Source: Cellulophaga sp. HaHaR_3_176 (GTDB taxonomy: Bacteria > Bacteroidota > Bacteroidia > Flavobacteriales > Flavobacteriaceae). Taken from it: a stretch of 64,000 nucleotides of DNA. The translations under genes were made by a program, and so were the position numbers. Positions 36,986-46,318 of this stretch are shown piece by piece. Positions within the stretch are counted from its first letter, which is position 1. Each line of letters starts with the position of its first letter. The stretch covers positions 2,320,001-2,384,000 of the forward strand of contig NZ_CP058990.1 in the NCBI RefSeq assembly GCF_019021925.1, read 5' to 3'. The notes beneath the pieces are model-generated. The model ran no database searches, was not told where the DNA came from, and saw only the letters and a program-made list of their open reading frames with translations.

Positions 36986-38467
36986 ATGCAATTATATAAA
37001 AGTCAAAATCTAAAAGTTTACAATTCTTTATCCGGAAAAAAAGAAATTTTAGAACCTATCACTGAAGGTATTATCGGAATGTATGTTTGCGGACCAACAG
37101 TATACAGCAATGTACATTTAGGTAACTGCCGTACATTTATGTCTTTTGATATGATTTTTAGATATCTAAAGCATTTGGGTTACAAGGTACGTTATGTACG
37201 TAACATTACAGATGCAGGGCATTTAGAAAATGATGCTGAGGATGGCGAAGATAAAATTGCAAAAAAAGCACGCTTAGAACTAATTGAACCCATGGAAGTT
37301 GTTCAGCGATATACTGTTGATTTCCATAATATATTACAGAAATTTAATTTTCTACCTCCTAGTATTGAACCAACTGCTACGGGGCATATTATAGAGCAAA
37401 TAGAAATTATTAAAGATATTCTTAAAAAAGGATATGCTTATGAGAAAAATGGATCAGTTTATTTTAACGTTCCTAAATTCAACGAATCTCATAACTACGG
37501 TAAATTAAGCGGTAGAAAGTTAGAAGACATGATTGCAAATACTCGCGAATTAGCTGCTCAAGATGAGAAGCTAAGTCCACAAGATTTTGCACTTTGGAAA
37601 AAAGCTGAACCACAACATATCATGAGATGGCCTTCTCCTTGGGGAGATGGTTTTCCTGGCTGGCACCTAGAGTGTACCGCTATGAGCACCAAGTATTTAG
37701 GTAAATCATTTGACATACACGGTGGTGGTATGGATTTGAAATTCCCGCATCATGAATGCGAAATTGCTCAAGCCGAAGCTACAAACGGAGTATCGCCTGT
37801 TAAATATTGGTTGCATGCCAATATGCTGACAATGAATGGCAAAAAAATGGCAAAATCTACAGGTAATAATATTTTACCTGACGAGATTTTTTCAGGAGAT
37901 AACGATATTCTTTCAAAAGCTTTCTCACCTACTGTTGTTCGCTTTTTTATGATGCAAGCACACTATACTAGCATATTAGATTTAAGTAGTGATGCTTTAC
38001 TTGCTTCAGAAAAAGGATATTTAAAATTGATGGATTCTTTAACTTCAATCGATAATTTAGAAGCCTCTAGCAGTACTGATTTTGATATAAACGCATGGAA
38101 ACAGAAATGTTACGATGCAATGAATGATGATTTCAATACACCTACTTTAATTGCTCATTTATTTGAAGCTGTTAAACATATAAACTTGATTAAAGAAGGG
38201 AACGAAAAAATTACAGCTGAAGATAAAGTGCTATTAAAAATTACATTAAATGATTTCATTTTCGACATTTTAGGTATTGAAGACAAGAATGAATCTGGCG
38301 TTGATTCTGATAAGTTACCAGATGTTGTTTCTTTACTTATACAATTAAGAAAAGATGCGCGTGATAATAAAGACTTTGCTACTTCAGATAAAATAAGAGA
38401 TCAATTAGCAGCTTTAGGCATACAACTTAAAGATGGTAAAGACGGAACCACTTTTAGCATTTCGTAA
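36986..38467 (+). CDS. cysS: Cysteinyl-tRNA synthetase
   Basis: A 493-residue class I aminoacyl-tRNA synthetase. It has [19 protein letters not shown] (HIGH-type), CGPT Cys and the zinc-binding set, [18 protein letters not shown], and KMAKSTGN in place of KMSKS. The C-terminal anticodon-binding region has the usual length. It follows folE by 15 bases and ends seven bases from the convergent AraC gene. Confidence 0.97.
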   Translation: MQLYKSQNLKVYNSLSGKKEILEPITEGIIGMYVCGPTVYSNVHLGNCRTFMSFDMIFRYLKHLGYKVRYVRNITDAGHLENDAEDGEDKIAKKARLELIEPMEVVQRYTVDFHNILQKFNFLPPSIEPTATGHIIEQIEIIKDILKKGYAYEKNGSVYFNVPKFNESHNYGKLSGRKLEDMIANTRELAAQDEKLSPQDFALWKKAEPQHIMRWPSPWGDGFPGWHLECTAMSTKYLGKSFDIHGGGMDLKFPHHECEIAQAEATNGVSPVKYWLHANMLTMNGKKMAKSTGNNILPDEIFSGDNDILSKAFSPTVVRFFMMQAHYTSILDLSSDALLASEKGYLKLMDSLTSIDNLEASSSTDFDINAWKQKCYDAMNDDFNTPTLIAHLFEAVKHINLIKEGNEKITAEDKVLLKITLNDFIFDILGIEDKNESGVDSDKLPDVVSLLIQLRKDARDNKDFATSDKIRDQLAALGIQLKDGKDGTTFSIS

Positions 38468-38474
38468 ATTACTA

Positions 38475-39389
38475 TCAAAAATACTGTTGCATTTTTAGTT
38501 GATATTCTCCCGGAGAAATATGTTGTTTGGTTTTGAAAACCCTATTAAAATAAGAACGGCTTTCAAAACCACACTCCATATAAACATCTTTTATCTTTCT
38601 TTTAGGGTTTTGTAATAAACTTACCGCCAATTTTATTCTTTCATTTTTAATAAACTCTACTGGCGATATCCTTAATTCGCTTTTGAAAACACGATGAAAA
38701 TGAGATGGACTCATACATGCCTTTTTACTTAATTCTTCAATAGTTAATGGTTCATGAATATTACTTCTAATATATTTTACAATAAAAGACAACCTATTAT
38801 CTTCTGTTAAAGACAATGTTTCTTTAGTATAAATTTTTTGTTGGTTCGTTTGTAAAATTCTAATTATAAGTTCACGCAACATGTTATCTACAAAAAAATC
38901 TTTTGAAGCGTGGTTCTCTGTAAATAAAAATAGTAAGCGCTGTAGTATTTGATAAATTCCTGAGTCATTTACAAAGTGAAAATTATAATCCATTAAACTC
39001 CATTCTTTACCACTATCCTTAGGCATGTTTTCGTTCATTAAACGCAAAACATTATTTATTTTCTCTTCAGAAATGGCCATGGCCAAACATTTTGTCGGGT
39101 TCTTATCTTCTGCTTCAGGAAAATCTATAGACATAATTTCCTTTGCTGGCAATATTAAAGATTCTCCTGGTAAAAATTGAAAAGATTGATGATCTCTTAA
39201 ATGCATCACTTTTTTACCCATTATCATACTTGCTAAAACAGGCTGATCAAACTGCAACATAACTTTATCTGCTTGTTCATGTGTTTCAAAAACATGCATA
39301 GCTGCATTATTTAAAGTATATGAAGTCTGGTTTTCTACAAGAGACTCTAATTTTCTTCCTTTAATAAATTCGTCAGATAACTTAAGCAT
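38475..39389 (-). CDS. AraC-family transcriptional regulator
   Basis: A 304-residue activator-type regulator. The C-terminal pair of HTH motifs is clear: IEELSKKACMSPSHFHRVFK, SPVEFIKNERIKLAVSLL, VYMECGFESRSYFNRVFK, and ISPGEYQ. The N-terminal part is an AraC-type ligand-binding domain. I prefer the ATG at 39387-39389 (MLKLSDEF) over a TTG six codons upstream. It is divergent from the aldehyde dehydrogenase-DUF779 pair and probably controls it. Confidence 0.92.
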   Translation of the reverse strand: MLKLSDEFIKGRKLESLVENQTSYTLNNAAMHVFETHEQADKVMLQFDQPVLASMIMGKKVMHLRDHQSFQFLPGESLILPAKEIMSIDFPEAEDKNPTKCLAMAISEEKINNVLRLMNENMPKDSGKEWSLMDYNFHFVNDSGIYQILQRLLFLFTENHASKDFFVDNMLRELIIRILQTNQQKIYTKETLSLTEDNRLSFIVKYIRSNIHEPLTIEELSKKACMSPSHFHRVFKSELRISPVEFIKNERIKLAVSLLQNPKRKIKDVYMECGFESRSYFNRVFKTKQHISPGEYQLKMQQYF

Positions 39390-39454
39390 AACTACTAATT
39401 TCAACAATTAAAAAATAGATAACATATTAAATTTATAAAAAAATACGCTAATAA

Positions 39455-39484
39455 TTGTTAAAATCATAAAGTATGATAGTATTG
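39455..39484 (+). promoter_or_regulatory. Candidate promoter upstream of the aldehyde dehydrogenase gene
   Basis: TTG (39455-39457) is followed after 19 bases by TAGTATTG (39477-39484), one mismatch from TAnnTTTG. It lies in the 220-base gap between the AraC gene and the dehydrogenase gene. The rest of the gap is AT-rich without a clear operator repeat. Confidence 0.3.
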
Positions 39485-39609
39485 TTCATCAAATTGATAG
39501 AATTATTCAAATAAAATAAAAAAATGAAAAGTACTTTTATGAAGTAGCTGAAAATCAACACTTCATAAAATTGATCGCTATAAAATATAAACATTTAAAA
39601 TATTGAATC

Positions 39610-41133
39610 ATGAGCAACGTACAAACAACAGAACGCAATGTATTAGAAAAACCTAAATTCAAAAGTCAATATGAAAATTATATTGGAGGCAAATGGACAT
39701 CTCCTATAAAAGGAGAGTATTTTGACAATACATCGCCTGTAGATGGTAATGTATTTACAAAAATAGCAAGATCAACATCAGAAGATATTGAGTTTGCAAT
39801 TGATGCAGCATGGAAAGCAGCGCCAGGCTGGAACAACTCATCAGCAACAACGCGCAGCAATATGCTTTTAAAAATTGCGGATGTAATGGAGCAAAACTTA
39901 GAAATTTTAGCTCGTGCAGAAACATGGGATAATGGCAAAGCTATTAGAGAAACACGTGCTGCAGATATACCATTAGCTGTAGACCATTTTAGATACTTTG
40001 CAGGTGTTATAAGAGCGGAAGAAGGGTCAGTAAGTGAATTAGATGCTAACACTGTAGCACTTAACGTAACTGAACCACTTGGCGTAGTTGCACAAATCAT
40101 TCCTTGGAATTTTCCGATACTTATGGCTACATGGAAACTTGCACCTGCGTTAGCCGCCGGAAACTGTGTTATTATAAAGCCCGCAGAACAAACACCTGTT
40201 GGTATATTAGTACTTATGGAATTGATTGAAAATATTTTACCTGCTGGTGTATTAAATATTGTTAATGGTTTTGGCGCAGAAGCTGGTAAACCATTAGCAT
40301 CAAGTCCTCGCATAAATAAAGTAGCTTTTACAGGAGAAACAACTACAGGGCAATTAATTATGCAGTATGCTTCTAAAAACATTACACCTGTAACTCTAGA
40401 ATTAGGAGGGAAATCACCAAATGTTTTCTTTAATAATATAATGGATGCCGATGATGATTTTTTTGACAAATGCCTTGAAGGCGCTGTAATGTTTGCATTA
40501 AACCAAGGAGAAGTCTGCACAAGCCCATCAAGAATGCTAGTACAAGAGGACATTTTTGATGCATTTGTAGCTCGTGTAGTTGAAAGAACGAAAGCTATAA
40601 AATTAGGTCACCCACTAGACCCAACTACAATGATGGGTGCTCAAGCATCGAATGATCAATATCAAAAAATATTAGATTATATTAAAATTGGAAAAGAAGA
40701 AGGTTGTGAAGTTTTAACTGGAGGTGAAGCTGCTTACAACGAAGGCCTTGAGGGTGGATATTATATTCAACCAACAATTTTAAAAGGAAATAATAAGATG
40801 CGAGTTTTTCAAGAAGAAATTTTTGGACCTGTTGTTTGCTTAACATCGTTTAAAGATGAAGCTGAGGCTATTGAAATAGCTAATGACACATTATATGGTT
40901 TAGGGGCAGGAGTTTGGACAAGAGATACTCACCAGGCTTATAAAATCTCAAGAGCTATACAAGCTGGTAGAGTTTGGGTAAATTGTTACCACCTATACCC
41001 TGCTCATGCTCCATTCGGAGGGTATAAAAAATCAGGTATTGGCAGAGAAAATCACAAAATGATGTTAAGTCATTACAGACAAACCAAAAATATGCTTATC
41101 TCTTATGATAAAAAAGCAATGGGTTTCTTTTAA
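39610..41133 (+). CDS. NAD(P)-dependent aldehyde dehydrogenase
   Basis: A 507-residue aldehyde dehydrogenase of the AldB/ExaC type, oxidising small aldehydes such as acetaldehyde to the acid. The NAD-binding signature is [20 protein letters not shown]. The catalytic residues are Glu264 in [10 protein letters not shown] and Cys303 in [32 protein letters not shown] and the C-terminal [15 protein letters not shown] are also typical. Full length. It precedes DUF779 by 11 bases and is divergent from an AraC regulator. The exact substrate is inferred from the group. Confidence 0.96.
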   Translation: MSNVQTTERNVLEKPKFKSQYENYIGGKWTSPIKGEYFDNTSPVDGNVFTKIARSTSEDIEFAIDAAWKAAPGWNNSSATTRSNMLLKIADVMEQNLEILARAETWDNGKAIRETRAADIPLAVDHFRYFAGVIRAEEGSVSELDANTVALNVTEPLGVVAQIIPWNFPILMATWKLAPALAAGNCVIIKPAEQTPVGILVLMELIENILPAGVLNIVNGFGAEAGKPLASSPRINKVAFTGETTTGQLIMQYASKNITPVTLELGGKSPNVFFNNIMDADDDFFDKCLEGAVMFALNQGEVCTSPSRMLVQEDIFDAFVARVVERTKAIKLGHPLDPTTMMGAQASNDQYQKILDYIKIGKEEGCEVLTGGEAAYNEGLEGGYYIQPTILKGNNKMRVFQEEIFGPVVCLTSFKDEAEAIEIANDTLYGLGAGVWTRDTHQAYKISRAIQAGRVWVNCYHLYPAHAPFGGYKKSGIGRENHKMMLSHYRQTKNMLISYDKKAMGFF

Positions 41134-41144
41134 TAGCATTTAAG

Positions 41145-41525
41145 ATGAATGTAAAAAGAATTTTAATTACTAAGGATGCAGAAATCATTCTGAACACATT
41201 AAAAGAAAAGTACGGCGACCTTATGTTCCATCAAAGTGGTGGATGTTGTGATGGTTCTTCTCCTATGTGTTTTGAAAAAGGAGAGTTTATGCTAAATGAA
41301 AATGATGTTTGGCTTGATATTACTTCTGATTGTGATTTTTATATGTCTAAAGATCAATACGAATATTGGAAACACACACAACTCACTATTGACACAGTGG
41401 TTGGCAGAGGTGCTAGTTTTTCGCTAGAAGTTCCTTTAGGTGTTCGGTTCATTACTAAATCTAGGTTATTTACCGAAGAAGAATCAAACAATTTAGAACC
41501 CATTAAATATGCTACAACATATTAA
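41145..41525 (+). CDS. DUF779 domain protein
   Basis: A 126-residue cytosolic protein of DUF779 with Cys-rich motif HQSGGCCDGSSPMCF, a typical conserved feature, and the middle TSDCDFYMSKDQYEYWKHTQLTIDTVVGRGASFSLE. The family is found next to aldehyde dehydrogenases, as here. A redox or metal role is suggested by the cysteines, but function is unknown. The final ~20 residues are less conserved. Confidence 0.92.
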   Translation: MNVKRILITKDAEIILNTLKEKYGDLMFHQSGGCCDGSSPMCFEKGEFMLNENDVWLDITSDCDFYMSKDQYEYWKHTQLTIDTVVGRGASFSLEVPLGVRFITKSRLFTEEESNNLEPIKYATTY

Positions 41526-41545
41526 TTTGTAATTTATTTTTATAA

Positions 41546-41569
41546 AAAACCCGCTACTTAGCGGGTTTT
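41546..41569 (+). terminator. Rho-independent terminator after the DUF779 gene
   Basis: AAAACCCGCT / AGCGGGTTTT with a four-base loop, then T-rich sequence. It lies 20 bases past the DUF779 stop. Confidence 0.9.
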
Positions 41570-41624
41570 CTATTACTATACTTTTATTGTATTTTTGATT
41601 GAGATTCCATCAGAAAACCTATTA

Positions 41625-41846
41625 ATGAAAAAGATTCTTATTGCTCCTTTTGTTTTTTTAGTCCGTTTCTACCAGTTAGTTATATCTCCATTAACACCTG
41701 CAAGTTGCAGATATGCACCAACTTGCTCACAGTACACACTTGAAGCCTTAAAAAAACATGGTTTATTTAAAGGTGGCTGGTTAGGTTTAAAACGTATTTT
41801 CAGTTGCCATCCTTGGGGAGGAAAAGGCTATGACCCTGTTCCTTAA
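41625..41846 (+). CDS. yidD: Membrane protein insertion efficiency factor YidD
   Basis: A 73-residue small protein thought to help YidC-dependent insertion. Diagnostic sequence is [20 protein letters not shown], then [11 protein letters not shown], and [13 protein letters not shown] chose the ATG at 41625 over a TTG ten codons upstream because it gives a hydrophobic N-terminus of the usual length. It precedes lgt by 99 bases on the same strand. Confidence 0.95.
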   Translation: MKKILIAPFVFLVRFYQLVISPLTPASCRYAPTCSQYTLEALKKHGLFKGGWLGLKRIFSCHPWGGKGYDPVP

Positions 41847-41945
41847 AAGAGTTATTTAACGGTATACAAATTTCTATTTTCTTTATCAATCAATCATTCA
41901 CCTAGCTTGTATTTTGTTATCTTAGCCTAATAAAAAAATACAAGA

Positions 41946-42908
41946 ATGCACTTTTTAGGAATCAACTGGAATCCAGACGGAACTCTTTTTAATATTGGGT
42001 TTATTCAAATTAAATATTACAATCTATTATGGATTGCCGCTTTTGCTCTTGGTTGGCTTGTTATGAAGAAAATTTTTCTTCGTGAGAAAAAAACTATGGA
42101 GCAGCTAGACTCCCTTTTTATTCATTGTGTCGTATCTATAATGCTAGGTGCTCGACTAGGCCATGTTTTCTTTTACGACTGGGACTATTACAAGAATCAC
42201 TTATTAGAAATTTTACTACCTATTCGAGAAAATGCTAACGAAACTTTATTTGGCTTTATTAATGGCTATGAATTTACTGGCTTTACTGGTTTAGCGAGTC
42301 ACGGAGCTACAATTGGCGCTATTGTTGGCCTTTACCTTTTTACAAGAAAATATAAAGACATAAAATTACTTTGGTTATTAGACCGTGCAGTGGTAGCATC
42401 AGCAATTGGTACTTTCTGTGTACGTTTAGGTAATTTTTTTAATTCTGAAATTGTAGGTAAACCTGTTGAGGAATCTTTTATTTTTGCGACTCGATTTATT
42501 CGTAATTCAGATGATCTGCCTGCTTATAAGGCCATGGCAATTACAAAAGCAAAAACAGCTAATGTAGCGTATGAACTTATAGAGAACAATCCTAAGTTTG
42601 CATCCATTTTAGAGCAAATTCCTTTTAGACACCCAGGACAACTATACGAAGGTATTTGTTATATTTTTGTTTTTATCATTCTTTATCTATTATATTGGAA
42701 GACTGACAAAAAAGACAAGCCTGGTTATTTATTTGGTTTATTTTTAGTTTTATTATGGAGTATCAGATTCTTTGTAGAGTTTGTAAAAGAACGCCAAAAC
42801 TCATTAGATGAATCTATGCAAATACTTTCTATCGGTCAATGGCTAAGTGTACCTTTTGTATTAATTGGTCTCTACTTCATGTTCCGCCCTACTAAAACAA
42901 GAGCATAA
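41946..42908 (+). CDS. lgt: Prolipoprotein diacylglyceryl transferase
   Basis: A 320-residue inner-membrane enzyme that attaches diacylglycerol to the lipobox cysteine of lipoprotein precursors. It has about seven helices. GARLGHVFFYDWDYY, the conserved GLASHGATIGAIVGLYLF, VRLGNFFNSEIVGKPVE and HPGQLYEG are family motifs. It is slightly longer than E. coli Lgt, with an insert after the RLGNF region. Its stop overlaps the next start by one base (TAATG). Several lipoproteins in this window are likely substrates. Confidence 0.95.
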   Translation: MHFLGINWNPDGTLFNIGFIQIKYYNLLWIAAFALGWLVMKKIFLREKKTMEQLDSLFIHCVVSIMLGARLGHVFFYDWDYYKNHLLEILLPIRENANETLFGFINGYEFTGFTGLASHGATIGAIVGLYLFTRKYKDIKLLWLLDRAVVASAIGTFCVRLGNFFNSEIVGKPVEESFIFATRFIRNSDDLPAYKAMAITKAKTANVAYELIENNPKFASILEQIPFRHPGQLYEGICYIFVFIILYLLYWKTDKKDKPGYLFGLFLVLLWSIRFFVEFVKERQNSLDESMQILSIGQWLSVPFVLIGLYFMFRPTKTRA

Positions 42909-43390
42909 TGAAATTATTTACATCTCTTTTAATTATTACAATAGTTTGCTTCACTTCTTGTAAAGAAAAAGTAAAAAACAAAGTAGAAACTGTTACTGTC
43001 GAATTCAAAAAAGAAGGAGAGCTTACTATTTACAAAGCAAAAACAGATTCTATAATCGGCTCTTTTGATATTGAAATTGCAGATACGGAATACGAAACTA
43101 GCACAGGATTAATGTACCGAAAATCAATGAAAGCAAACAGAGGTATGTTATTCGTTTTTCCTGATGTAGCTATGCATTCATTTTATATGAAAAATACTGA
43201 AATACCTTTAGATCTTGTTTTTATTGATGAGAATATGCACATTGCAAGTTTTCAAGAAAACGCAAAGCCTTTTAATGAAACTGGTTTATCATCTCAAGTA
43301 CCTGTAAAATATGTTCTAGAACTTAATGCTGGTATTTCAGAAAAATTATTACTTGAGGTAAAAGATAGTATTTCTTTTAAAAAAATATAA
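42908..43390 (+). CDS. DUF192 lipoprotein
   Basis: A 160-residue lipoprotein with a short signal peptide ending at FTSCKEK. The DUF192 core is clear: EIADTEYETSTGLMYRKSM, RGMLFVFPDVAMHSFYMKNTEIPLDLVFID and FNETGLSSQVPVKYVLELNAG. The family is of unknown function. Its start overlaps the lgt stop codon, so the two are translationally coupled. It is 16 bases ahead of the acetyltransferase gene. Confidence 0.92.
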   Translation: MKLFTSLLIITIVCFTSCKEKVKNKVETVTVEFKKEGELTIYKAKTDSIIGSFDIEIADTEYETSTGLMYRKSMKANRGMLFVFPDVAMHSFYMKNTEIPLDLVFIDENMHIASFQENAKPFNETGLSSQVPVKYVLELNAGISEKLLLEVKDSISFKKI

Positions 43391-43406
43391 TTCTGATGTT
43401 TTTTTG

Positions 43407-43925
43407 ATGAATTATTTAATGGATAACATAGAATCTGAAAGACTTGTTTTCAGAAAACTAGTTCCTGATGATTTTTCATTATGGCTTCCTTTTCATGAAG
43501 ACAAAAGAACCTCACAACATTGGGAAGGAATACCAACAAATCCCGTTGATGCTTGTAAAGTTGATTTTGACAGAACATTTTATCGATACAAAAATAACTT
43601 AGGAGGCAAACTAGCTTTACTAAAAAAAGATACAAAAGAATTTATAGGTTTATGCGGATTATTGATTCAAGAAATTGATGGCAAGCAAGAGCTTGAGATA
43701 GCATACTCTTTACTGCCAAAATATTGGAAAAAAGGTTTTGCAACTGAAGCCGCTATACAGTGTAAAATATATACCACTGAGTATAAATTATCTTCTTCTT
43801 TAATTTCAATAATTAGCATCACAAATATACCTTCTCAAAAAGTAGCGTTGCAAAACAAAATGGTTATTGATTACAAAACTTCATATAACAACAATCCTGT
43901 ATATATCTACAGAGTTCAATTCTAA
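43407..43925 (+). CDS. GNAT-family acetyltransferase
   Basis: A 172-residue N-acetyltransferase of the ribosomal-protein/aminoglycoside-like GNAT group. IESERLVFRKLVPDDF at the N-terminus, LALLKKDTKEFIGLCGLLIQ, ELEIAYSLLPKYWKKGFATEA and KVALQNKMV fit the acetyl-CoA fold. The start is uncertain: ATG at 43407, with a second ATG at 43419 and a TTG at 43404. Substrate unknown. It is followed closely by the tandem ABC gene. Confidence 0.85.
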   Translation: MNYLMDNIESERLVFRKLVPDDFSLWLPFHEDKRTSQHWEGIPTNPVDACKVDFDRTFYRYKNNLGGKLALLKKDTKEFIGLCGLLIQEIDGKQELEIAYSLLPKYWKKGFATEAAIQCKIYTTEYKLSSSLISIISITNIPSQKVALQNKMVIDYKTSYNNNPVYIYRVQF

Positions 43926-43950
43926 TACTACTCATGCAAAACTTATACAA

Positions 43951-45183
43951 ATGAACAATACTCAACATTATATAGTTTATACGGATAACGAATCAAACAT
44001 TAATTTATTTACAACACTTATTTTAAAAGGTGAATTACCTGAACTGCTTGTTTCTTTAAAAAATTTAAAAGGAGACGTACTTAACAAGTCAAAAATTAAT
44101 GATTTAATTTTTGAAGAAGAGGTTCATGATATTAAAATTGCCACAAAAAATACATCACAATCTTTGAAATCAATGTCTAGTGGTGAACAGAAAAAAATAG
44201 TTTTAGAACACATCTTATCCCAAAAACCAGATTTTATTCTTTTAGATAGTCCATTTGATAACCTAGATATATCATCAGTACAAATATTAAAAGACAGGTT
44301 AAAAGTTATTTCAGAAAAAACATGTTTGATTCTTTTAATTAGCAGGCAAAATGATAGTTTAAGCTTTATAAAAAATCAATTTATACTTTCCAAAGACAAT
44401 ACATTACTAATCTCAAAAAAAATAGAAAAACGAAAGAAAACTGAATTTCTATTACCCATACCAAAACCTCATAATAAAAGTACATATTCAGATGATGTTC
44501 TAATAGACATGAAAAACATCACTGTCTCATTTGAAGATAGGATAATACTAAAAAATATAAATTGGACAATTAATCAAAATGAATTTTGGCAGCTTAAAGG
44601 CAAAAATGGTAGCGGAAAAACCACATTGCTATCAATGATAACAGGAGAAAACAGTAAAGGATATGGCCAAGAGCTATATTTATTTGGTAATAAAAAAGGT
44701 ACAGGAGAAAGTATATGGGATATAAAGAAAAAAATAGGATACTACTCCCCTACTTTAACTCATAATTTTAATGGGTTACACTCTGTTGAACACATGCTAA
44801 TATCTGGGCTAAACGATTCTATCGGACTCTATAAACACCCTACAGAATTACAAAGAAAATTAGCTGATGAATGGCTAGATGTCTTAGATATGAAATCTTT
44901 AAAAAATTCTTTATTTATTGATTTAACAACAGGAAATCAGAGATTAGTAATGGTTGCAAGAGCTATGATCAAACAACCTTTGTTATTGATTTTAGATGAA
45001 CCTACTGAAAACTTAGATGATAAAAGTGCATATTTATTTGTTGATTTAGTCAATAAAATTTCAAAGGAAAGTACTACTACAGTACTTTTTGTTTCTCATA
45101 GAGATGAGCCGGGATTAAAACCCAAAAAAATATTTGAACTTCAAAAAACAGAAAATGGTGCCACAGGCTCCATTACAAATTAA
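43951..45183 (+). CDS. Tandem ATP-binding cassette protein with degenerate first half
   Basis: A 410-residue soluble protein with two ABC halves and no transmembrane helix, in the manner of ModF. I chose the ATG at 43951 (MNNTQHYIVYTDNE); the open frame extends 28 codons into the acetyltransferase gene. The first half (residues 1-150) has a signature MSSGEQKK near 76 and Walker B FILLDSPFDNLD near 96 but no Walker A. The second half has a good Walker A GKNGSGKTT near 218, an atypical signature LTTGNQR near 326, Walker B LLILDEPTENLD near 348 and an H-loop in LFVSHRDE. Only the second site should therefore bind ATP through a canonical P-loop. A transport or regulatory role is not clear. Confidence 0.85.
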   Translation: MNNTQHYIVYTDNESNINLFTTLILKGELPELLVSLKNLKGDVLNKSKINDLIFEEEVHDIKIATKNTSQSLKSMSSGEQKKIVLEHILSQKPDFILLDSPFDNLDISSVQILKDRLKVISEKTCLILLISRQNDSLSFIKNQFILSKDNTLLISKKIEKRKKTEFLLPIPKPHNKSTYSDDVLIDMKNITVSFEDRIILKNINWTINQNEFWQLKGKNGSGKTTLLSMITGENSKGYGQELYLFGNKKGTGESIWDIKKKIGYYSPTLTHNFNGLHSVEHMLISGLNDSIGLYKHPTELQRKLADEWLDVLDMKSLKNSLFIDLTTGNQRLVMVARAMIKQPLLLILDEPTENLDDKSAYLFVDLVNKISKESTTTVLFVSHRDEPGLKPKKIFELQKTENGATGSITN

Positions 45184-45613
45184 AAAAAATTATTATTTAA
45201 GATTTTTTTATACCTGATTAATGTCTAAGCATAAATTTGATGAGTTTTAAAGCCAATTGAGCTCATTAACAACTATAGCTACTAAATTCTACCGATAAAA
45301 TAGTTTTTACTCATTAAATCTATTTAAAATAGCTAATTAATGAAACCTATCTAATTATACCAAGAGTACAAATCTCAATTATTTTAATAGTACTAATTGT
45401 AATAACATCTACTATTACCAATCTTCTTTATTACTTAAAAAAAGGCACTAAATAACAGCTTATAATTAGAAATAATATAAAGTTTCGTAGCTATTTGTAA
45501 GGAGGCTATATTAAAGACTACCAATAACATACCTAAATTATAAAAAGCAAAAAGTGAAAATAGCTAAGTTGTGATGTTAGCGTGATACTTTTTAACTTGA
45601 TTCGTATATAAAT
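45184..45613. other. Gene-free 430-base gap before the two-component system
   Basis: AT-rich sequence with no credible gene, tRNA or strong hairpin. It contains four copies of the hexamer TAGCTA (45276, 45330, 45488, 45561), more than expected for this base composition, and an AAGGAGG-like stretch near 45500 that leads into no ORF. A short hydrophobic reading frame (45336-45455) lacks an ordinary start codon. The promoter of the response-regulator gene should lie at its right end, but no exact TAnnTTTG box is seen. Confidence 0.5.
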
Positions 45614-46318
45614 ATGAAAAAAATACTAATTATAGAAGATGATCTTGAAATAGTCAAACTTTTAGAGATACATCTTACTGATCAAATTTTTGAGACCTCA
45701 AAAGCTACCGATGGTGCTACAGGGCTAGAAATGGCCTTACAAAATGATTACGACTTAATAATACTAGACTTAACATTACCAAATATGAATGGTATTGAAG
45801 TTTGTAAAAATTTGAGAGCCAAAAAAAATACTCCAATAATAATGTTAACTGCTAAATCAGAAGAAATTGATCGAGTTTTAGGATTAGAAATTGGTGCTGA
45901 TGATTACATGACAAAACCATTTAGTATTAGAGAATTATTAGCAAGAATAAAAGCAGTTATGCGAAGAAGCAATACTGTTAAACAAAACACTAAAGAAAGC
46001 TCTATTATTAATGTAGACGGAATGCTAATAGATATTGATAAAAGAAAAGTACTTATTAATGATGTAAAAATAGAACTCTCTCCAAAAGAATTTGAACTAC
46101 TACATCTTATGGCAAACAACCCTGGAAGAAATTATTCGAGAACAGAATTACTGAATATTATATGGGGATATAATTTTAGCGGATATGAACACACCGTAAA
46201 CTCTCATATTAACAGACTAAGAGCCAAAATAGAAACAGATATGGCAAACCCAAACTACATACTCACCACTTGGGGGATAGGTTATAAATTTAACGAAGAT
46301 TTACCGCATGAAATCTAA
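45614..46318 (+). CDS. OmpR-family response regulator
   Basis: A 234-residue two-component regulator. The receiver domain has the acidic pair ILIIEDD at the N-terminus, phospho-acceptor Asp52 in LIILDLTLPN, IIMLTAKSEE, and DDYMTKPFSIRELLARI. The winged-helix DNA-binding domain has LSPKEFELLHLMANNPGRNY, HTVNSHINRLRAKIE and ILTTWGIGYKF. It overlaps the kinase gene by 11 bases and is the first gene after a long gap. The stimulus is unknown. Confidence 0.96.
   Translation: MKKILIIEDDLEIVKLLEIHLTDQIFETSKATDGATGLEMALQNDYDLIILDLTLPNMNGIEVCKNLRAKKNTPIIMLTAKSEEIDRVLGLEIGADDYMTKPFSIRELLARIKAVMRRSNTVKQNTKESSIINVDGMLIDIDKRKVLINDVKIELSPKEFELLHLMANNPGRNYSRTELLNIIWGYNFSGYEHTVNSHINRLRAKIETDMANPNYILTTWGIGYKFNEDLPHEI

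Noticed and set aside
39678..40553. Long antisense frame (291 codons) opposite the aldehyde dehydrogenase gene
   Set aside because: The dehydrogenase reads through with all motifs intact; the antisense product shows no domain and mirrors codon structure.
43867..43950. Extension of the tandem ABC gene into the acetyltransferase gene
   Set aside because: Overlap of 59 bases without homology; the ATG at 43951 is free of overlap.
45336..45455. Hydrophobic 39-codon frame ending LLYYLKKGTK in the gap before the response regulator
   Set aside because: No ATG, GTG or TTG start; only ATT would work. Hydrophobic frames are expected by chance in AT-rich DNA.
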